This document shows positions 34,377 through 39,639 of a stretch of DNA of 39,639 nucleotides, in pieces (position 1 is the first letter of the stretch; each line of letters starts with the position of its first letter). The translations under genes and the position numbers were made by a program. This stretch comes from Acidimicrobiales bacterium (lineage in GTDB: Bacteria; Actinomycetota; Acidimicrobiia; Acidimicrobiales; Ilumatobacteraceae), in assembly GCA_025463415.1 (NCBI GenBank), contig JAOBWO010000048.1, positions 1 to 39,639 on the forward strand, given 5' to 3'. The notes under the pieces are model-generated. The model did not search any database. It was not told the DNA's origin and saw only the letters and a program-made list of their open reading frames with translations.

Positions 34377-36941
34377 TCATCCCAGACGGCGGATCGGCAG
34401 CGCGGATCGAGACGACGGGTCCAGGCGGATCCGCACATCGGTGGCGACGCATCCCTCGACGCTGACGATCGCGGGATCGATGTCGATCTCGTCGAGCTCG
34501 GGATGGTCGGCCATCAACTGGCCGAGCCGGATCAGGGTGTCGATCAACGGTGCGTCGTCGATGCCGGCCGCAGCCAATGCGCCTCCGACTCGGGATGTCT
34601 CGACCAGGGCCACAGCGGCCACACGCGACAGCGGAACCAGCCGGCTCGCGCCATCGCTGGATCGTGCCGTTTGCAAGCTTCCGACATCGAGGGTCATCAC
34701 TGGTCCAAGCAGCTTGTCCGTCGTGCAGCAGATGTGCACATCGACTCCGGGCATGGCCATCGCCTGCACGACCAGCGCATCGGCGTCGGTGCCGAGTGCG
34801 CTGCGGATCACGGTGAGCGCATCGGCGACGGCACGCGCGTCGCCCAGATCCAGTGCGATCCCGGCGCGGGCGGAGCGGCCGACACGACGGCGATCGGCCT
34901 TGACGACCACTGGGTAGCCGACCTCGCCCGCGGCGGCGATGACCTGCTCGCTGCTCGGCGCCTGCATCTGCACCCCCCGAGCCACGGCGACGCCGTACGC
35001 CGCCAGCAGGTTCGTCGAGGCGACCAGTGACATTCGTTCGGAGGCATCCGCCAGCGCGTCCCGGATGATCTCCTGAGCAGCGTCCGCGTCGGTGTCGGCT
35101 GACACGTCGACCGGCGCCTGGGCCTCGGTCGCCCGCCACCGGCTGTACGCGTACATCCGACCGAGCACTGCCGCGGCGGGCTCGGGGAACGAGAACGCCG
35201 GCACGGGCGAACCGGGCAGGAGGGGACCGTCACTGCCGCCCAGCATCACCGCCAGCACCGGCTTGGACGAGTCGAGCGCTGCAGTGTCGATCTCCCTGGC
35301 GGGCGCATGGGCGGCGGCCAGTGGTGGGGCGTGGATGATCATGACCGCGTCGACGAGATCGGACTGCAGCGCGGCTGTGATCGCCGCAGCGAAGTCGTCC
35401 GCGCCGGACCGCCAGTCCAGCGCGAGGGGAGGATCGACGGGCTCGAGTCCGGCGGCGGTGACCGCTGCGGCGGCCAGCACCCGGGGGCTGCGCGCGTTGC
35501 TGAGGATCGCCACGCGAGGGCCGTTCGGGGCGGGCTGGCTGGCCAGCACACGGGCGACGTCGAGCATCGTCCGCACCGTCGGAACCTCGATCAGCCCGGC
35601 CTGCTGGTACAGCGCGTTGGCCGCGTCGCCGATCGCCGCGGTGCCGGTGCGGACAGCGACGATCGGCCGGGTGCGACCGACCCGGCGGGCCAACCGGGCG
35701 AACTTGCGCGGGTTGCCGAACGTCTCGGTGTACATCGCGATGACGGCGGTGGTCTCGTCGTCCTCCCAGAACTGGAGGAGGTCGTTGCCGGACACGTCGC
35801 ACTTGTCGCCCAACGACACGAACCAGGAGACGCCCATGTGCAGATCCGCGGCGAGCTGCAGCAACGACGCGCCGAGCGAGCCCGACTGCATCGAGATCGC
35901 CACCTTGCCGTACGGCAGCCGACCAGGCACCAAGGCTGCGTTGAGCGCACCCGTCGGCCGCGGCGCGGCGATGCCCATGCTGGCCGGACCGATCACGCGC
36001 ATCCCGTTGCGGCGCGCGTGGGCGACGATCGACACCATGTCGATGTCCAACCCGTCGGTCGCGGTGATCACCAGGGCGCCGCGCACCTTCTTGGCGATGC
36101 ACTGGTCGATCGTCTCGGCCAACGCCGCCGCTGGAACAGCGATCACCGCCAGCCACACGTCGTCGAGGATGTCCACCACGGATGCGGTGGCTGGTTGTCC
36201 GCCGACCGTGGCGCTGCGGGTGTTGACGGCGTACACCGGGCCGTCGAACGCGGCGGTGGTGTTGTGCCACAGCTCGTGGCCCACCGAACCGACACGGTCC
36301 GACGCGCCGATGATCGCGATCGAGCGTGGCAGGAGCAGTCGCGCCACCGCCCGGCTGTCGGCGCGGTGCTCGCGCGCTTCCACGGAGTCGACGAACCGCT
36401 CGGTCTCGGTCAGCGAGAACTCCAGCTCCGTCAACCCGCTCTCGTAGTGGCGTTCGACCGGCCACCCGGCACGAGTGAAGACACGGAGCATCGCGCGGTT
36501 GTCGGACAGCGTTTCCGCGGTGAACCGGTCGATGCCGTTGGATCGCGCGATCGCGGCGAGGTGCTCGAGCAGCAGCGTCGCGATGCCGCGCCCCTGGTGC
36601 TCTGCGTCGACCATGAACGCGACCTCGGCGTCATCGCGCGCCTTCCACCGCTCGTAGCTCGCCCACCCGATGAACTCACCGCGGTCCTCGACGACCAGCG
36701 CGACACGGTCGTGGAAGTCCACGACGGTGAAGTGGGAGAGCTCGCGAGCGTTCAACGTCGGCTTCGGTGACAGGAACCGGCGGTAGAGGTTGTCCCGCGG
36801 CTGTCGCTCGTGGAACTCGAGCAGCAGCGGTGCGTCCTCCGGAGTGATCGCGCGGACGAACGCCGTGTCGCCATCGCTCAGGACGATGCTGGTCGACCAC
36901 CGGTCGCGCTCGTCCTGATCGGCCGCCCGGGGCTCAGACAC
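34377..36941 (-). CDS. GNAT acetyltransferase fused to ADP-forming acetate-CoA ligase-like domains (Pat-like)
   Basis: N-terminal GNAT (DAEHQGRGIATLLLEHLAAIARSNGI), CoA-binding (SIAIIGASDRVGSVGHELWHNT), ligase (SMQSGSLGASLLQLA), ATP-grasp-like (VGYPVVVKADRR). Confidence 0.9.
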   Translation of the reverse strand: MSEPRAADQDERDRWSTSIVLSDGDTAFVRAITPEDAPLLLEFHERQPRDNLYRRFLSPKPTLNARELSHFTVVDFHDRVALVVEDRGEFIGWASYERWKARDDAEVAFMVDAEHQGRGIATLLLEHLAAIARSNGIDRFTAETLSDNRAMLRVFTRAGWPVERHYESGLTELEFSLTETERFVDSVEAREHRADSRAVARLLLPRSIAIIGASDRVGSVGHELWHNTTAAFDGPVYAVNTRSATVGGQPATASVVDILDDVWLAVIAVPAAALAETIDQCIAKKVRGALVITATDGLDIDMVSIVAHARRNGMRVIGPASMGIAAPRPTGALNAALVPGRLPYGKVAISMQSGSLGASLLQLAADLHMGVSWFVSLGDKCDVSGNDLLQFWEDDETTAVIAMYTETFGNPRKFARLARRVGRTRPIVAVRTGTAAIGDAANALYQQAGLIEVPTVRTMLDVARVLASQPAPNGPRVAILSNARSPRVLAAAAVTAAGLEPVDPPLALDWRSGADDFAAAITAALQSDLVDAVMIIHAPPLAAAHAPAREIDTAALDSSKPVLAVMLGGSDGPLLPGSPVPAFSFPEPAAAVLGRMYAYSRWRATEAQAPVDVSADTDADAAQEIIRDALADASERMSLVASTNLLAAYGVAVARGVQMQAPSSEQVIAAAGEVGYPVVVKADRRRVGRSARAGIALDLGDARAVADALTVIRSALGTDADALVVQAMAMPGVDVHICCTTDKLLGPVMTLDVGSLQTARSSDGASRLVPLSRVAAVALVETSRVGGALAAAGIDDAPLIDTLIRLGQLMADHPELDEIDIDPAIVSVEGCVATDVRIRLDPSSRSALPIRRLG

Positions 36942-37395
36942 CAGCCGTGGCGAAGTGTTGCTGGATGCGCTCCAGCGTGGCCGTCATCGCCACCCGGTTG
37001 CGCGGCTCGGCGCGGATCACGCGGAGGAGGAGCTTCGCTCGTCCGGTGGACCAGTCGAACGTCTCGCGCACCAGGGTGCCGTGCTCGGTCGGTGTCAGCT
37101 CGTAGCGCCAGATGTGGTGGCCCCAGCCCTGCCGCCACGCGATCAGGCGATCCTGCTCCCACTCGACGATGGTGTTCCACATCCGGTACGCGATGCCCAT
37201 GCGCATGTCCATCCGGAACCTGCTGCCGAGCTGCATGCTCGTCGGGTTGCCGGGCATGCTCTCGCGCACCGTCCCCGAGCCGTCGAGAAGGACGTGGCCG
37301 CTGGGATCGTTGAGCAACGCGAAGATGTCCGCAGCCGGCGCCGAGATCTCTCGTTCCACGGACACCGATTGCGTGCGGTCGGGAGGTGTCGTCAT
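36934..37395 (-). CDS. SRPBCC family protein (polyketide cyclase/START-like)
   Basis: SVEREISAPAADIFALLNDPSGHVLLDGSGTV..; internal ATG start MTTPPDRTQ chosen. Confidence 0.82.
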   Translation of the reverse strand: MTTPPDRTQSVSVEREISAPAADIFALLNDPSGHVLLDGSGTVRESMPGNPTSMQLGSRFRMDMRMGIAYRMWNTIVEWEQDRLIAWRQGWGHHIWRYELTPTEHGTLVRETFDWSTGRAKLLLRVIRAEPRNRVAMTATLERIQQHFATAGV

Positions 37396-37420
37396 GGCCG
37401 CAGTCTCGCGCACTGCCGGC

Positions 37421-38224
37421 TCAATCGAACGCGTGGCGGTTCTGCCGGGACAGACCTTGCAGCGAGTAGGTCGACGTGCCGGGCCCGAGCAGCTCCTCGG
37501 CCCCGCGAGCGAGCGCGCCGTAGGCGGCCCACGCCAGCGCGCCACCGGTGGAGACGCGGCGCACACCGACCGACGCCAGCTCGCCCACGCTCGGGCCGTG
37601 GGGCAGGGCGAGGACGTTGACCGGAACTCCGACCGCCTGGACGACGCGTCCGATCTCGCCGAGATCGGACAACCCCGGCGCGTAGACGCAGTCCGCGCCG
37701 ACCTCGCGGTAGCCGATCAGCCGGTCGATGATCTCGCCGAGGTCCGCCGGTCCGTGGAGCCGCGCCTCCGCTCGAGCCGTCAGCACCATCCCGTGCTCGT
37801 GTGCAGCGCCGGCGGCCGCACCCACCCGGGCGGTCGCGGTCTCGATCGGATCGATCCCGTCGGTGGCCGGGTCGTAGTCCTCGATCGAGCACCCCGCGGC
37901 ACCGGCCGTCGCAAGGAGCTCGATGGTCTCGGCGATGCCGTGCAGCGAGTCGGCGAAGCACCGTTCGGCGTCGACGTTGACCGGGAGGTCGACTGCCGAC
38001 GTGATCGCGGCGACGTGTTCGACGAGCTCGTCGCGGGTGACGTGTTGGTCGTGCTTGCCGAGGCTGGCGGCATGACCCGAGCTGGTGGTGGCCAGCGCGA
38101 CGAACCCGAGCGAGGCGAGGATCTTCGCCGAGCCGATGTCCCAGGGGTTCGGTATCACGAACGTCTCGGGTGCGGCGTGCAGAGCCCGGAACGTCGCCCT
38201 GATCGTGTCGGTCCTCGTGGTCAT
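37421..38224 (-). CDS. Isocitrate lyase/phosphoenolpyruvate mutase superfamily protein
   Basis: FVIPNPWDIGSAKILASLGFVALATTSSGHAASLG..LPVNVDAERCF..GAAGCSIEDYDP. Confidence 0.9.
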   Translation of the reverse strand: MTTRTDTIRATFRALHAAPETFVIPNPWDIGSAKILASLGFVALATTSSGHAASLGKHDQHVTRDELVEHVAAITSAVDLPVNVDAERCFADSLHGIAETIELLATAGAAGCSIEDYDPATDGIDPIETATARVGAAAGAAHEHGMVLTARAEARLHGPADLGEIIDRLIGYREVGADCVYAPGLSDLGEIGRVVQAVGVPVNVLALPHGPSVGELASVGVRRVSTGGALAWAAYGALARGAEELLGPGTSTYSLQGLSRQNRHAFD

Positions 38225-38273
38225 GGCAGTGATCCGTTCGTTGTTGCCGTCGAACGGCATCCGGGTTCGGGCG

Positions 38274-38561
38274 TCAGGCGCCGGCTGAGTTGTGGAACTC
38301 CTCGAACGCCTTCTGCAACGCGTCGAGCATCTCGTCCGGCAACGGTTGCGGGGGCGGCTCCCCCTTGATCTGCCCGTCGATGTGCCCGGTGATCTGGATC
38401 GTGCGGCGCATCTGGGCCAGGTACTCGGTGCAGTCGGGGCACGCGGCGATGTGCCGGTCCACCGCTTTGACGAGTCCGCGCGGCAGCGCACCTTCGAGGT
38501 AGTCGGTGATCAGCTCGACGAACTGCTGGCACTCGATGTCGCGGCGGAAGAGCACCCTCAC
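38274..38561 (-). CDS. Zinc-finger anti-sigma factor (ZAS/zf-HC2)
   Basis: CQQFVELITDYLEGALPRGLVKAVDRHIAACPDCTEYL (HxxxCxxC); overlaps the ECF sigma gene by 4 bp. Confidence 0.85.
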   Translation of the reverse strand: MRVLFRRDIECQQFVELITDYLEGALPRGLVKAVDRHIAACPDCTEYLAQMRRTIQITGHIDGQIKGEPPPQPLPDEMLDALQKAFEEFHNSAGA

Positions 38562-39214
38562 GATGCCACCCCGAGCCGGCCTTCGAGCATGGACCGCAGC
38601 GTGGATCGGCCGCGATGCAGGAGGACCCGTTGGTTGCCCTCGGTCAGGCCCAACGCGTCGCAGACATCGCTCGACGACCAATCTTCAACGTCTCTCAACA
38701 TCACCACCCACTTCTGCTGCTCAGGTAACAGCCGTACCGTGTCGATGACGAGCGCGATCGTTGCACCGGAAAGCACAACTTCTTCGGGAAGCTCGCTCCA
38801 ACGCGCGGGCGGCTGCGACCACTCGCCTCGGCCGGGTGGGCCGGAGAAGCGGTCCGGCGACACAGCCGCGTGATCAGCGGTGTCGCTGAGCAGCGATCCC
38901 ATCGGGACGGTGCGACGCTCCTTGACGCCCTTCGTCCGGGCGATGTTGACGAGGATCCGCGTGATCCAGGTCTTCAAGGTCGACCGCTGCTCGAACTTGT
39001 CGATCCCGCGGATGACGGCGATCCACGTCTCCTGGACCACTTCTTCAGCGACGGCGTTCGAGGGCACGAACGACGACGCCAGCCGGATCAGGCTGGCCTG
39101 GTGCAAGGTCACGAGCTCGCGGAAGGCTCGTGAGTCACCCTTCCGCAGACGCTCGACGAAGCTCGACTCGTCCGGCGGCAGCGGTCGAGGCGGGAGCGGG
39201 AGCGGAACGGACAT
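38558..39214 (-). CDS. ECF RNA polymerase sigma factor
   Basis: SFVERLRKGDSRAFRELVTLHQASLIRLASSFVPSNAVAEEVVQETWIAVIRGIDKFEQRSTLKTWITRILVNIARTKG; sigma-4 LRDVEDWSSSDVCDALGLTEGNQRVLLHRGRSTLR. Confidence 0.93.
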   Translation of the reverse strand: MSVPLPLPPRPLPPDESSFVERLRKGDSRAFRELVTLHQASLIRLASSFVPSNAVAEEVVQETWIAVIRGIDKFEQRSTLKTWITRILVNIARTKGVKERRTVPMGSLLSDTADHAAVSPDRFSGPPGRGEWSQPPARWSELPEEVVLSGATIALVIDTVRLLPEQQKWVVMLRDVEDWSSSDVCDALGLTEGNQRVLLHRGRSTLRSMLEGRLGVAS

Positions 39215-39270
39215 CGCTCAGACGGTACAACCCCGGAACCGCACCTCGACGGTCAATGGTCGGTGTGCCC

Positions 39271-39639
39271 TCAACCCGAAGAGGCAGAGCCCTTCCGACG
39301 GTTGGCCAGCAGCACTGCTCCGCCGATCACGACGACCGCGCCGATCGCGATGCCGACGATCAAGCCCGTGTTGCTCGAACCGTCGCCACCGGTGCTGGGT
39401 GCCGCATCGGCGTCGTCGTCCTTCGCCGGCGCGAGCTGCGCGGACGTCGGCGGCCCGTCGGTGACGAGCACTGCGGGGGCGGGATGCTCGGGCTCCGCTG
39501 CGCCGTCCGCTGCGATCTCGATCCACGCCGTCTCGCCCGCGGCACACGTCTGCACGACCGGGAAGTGGATCACCCCGCTCGTCGCGGGCGCGGTGAAGGT
39601 GATCGAGAAGTCGTCCGGTGTGCTGGCATCGAGGTTGCC
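39271..39639 (-). CDS. YcnI-like (DUF1775) protein with C-terminal TM anchor, N-terminus outside window
   Basis: FSITFTAPATSGVIHFPVVQTCAAGETAWIEIA and TM GLIVGIAIGAVVVIGGAVLLANRRK. Confidence 0.85.
   Translation of the reverse strand, partial: GNLDASTPDDFSITFTAPATSGVIHFPVVQTCAAGETAWIEIAADGAAEPEHPAPAVLVTDGPPTSAQLAPAKDDDADAAPSTGGDGSSNTGLIVGIAIGAVVVIGGAVLLANRRKGSASSG

Noticed and set aside
35307-36770. 487-aa plus-strand ORF opposite the Pat-like gene
   Set aside because: Shadow ORF; the minus strand carries GNAT and CoA-ligase motifs throughout.
37421-38224. PEP mutase-superfamily protein as part of a phosphonate pathway with the TmpAB-like genes
   Set aside because: About 21 kb away on the other strand, and the motifs fit the broad isocitrate lyase/PEP mutase family without PEP mutase-specific support.

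Overview
High-GC actinobacterial chromosomal segment; gene content (mycothiol-linked enzymes, ECF sigma/ZAS pair, Pat-like GNAT/CoA-ligase fusion) suggests an Acidimicrobiia-like organism, but that assignment is inference. About 38 protein-coding genes fill the window. No tRNA, rRNA, CRISPR array, phage module or transposase was seen. Most genes are metabolic: a P450-SDR-ADH operon, an FGGY kinase divergent from a sphingosine-1-phosphate-lyase-like PLP enzyme, fumarase C, tandem flavin monooxygenases with a mycothiol-dependent nitroreductase-like protein, and an acyltransferase-SGNH protein. The points most worth a second look are: (1) a GBBH-like 2-OG oxygenase overlapping a PhnZ-like HD oxygenase, which fits the TmpA/TmpB trimethylammonio-ethylphosphonate to glycine betaine pathway; (2) a ~133-bp near-palindrome between two convergent genes (9611-9743); (3) a ~395-bp intergenic region (29971-30365) with two large two-tier hairpins, 29-bp direct repeats that copy the 3' end of the neighbouring gene, and a 13-bp tandem repeat; (4) a perfect 19-bp operator-like palindrome in front of the P450 operon; (5) an inverted repeat in the promoter region next to an HxlR regulator. 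All calls come from reading the sequence; no database search was run.
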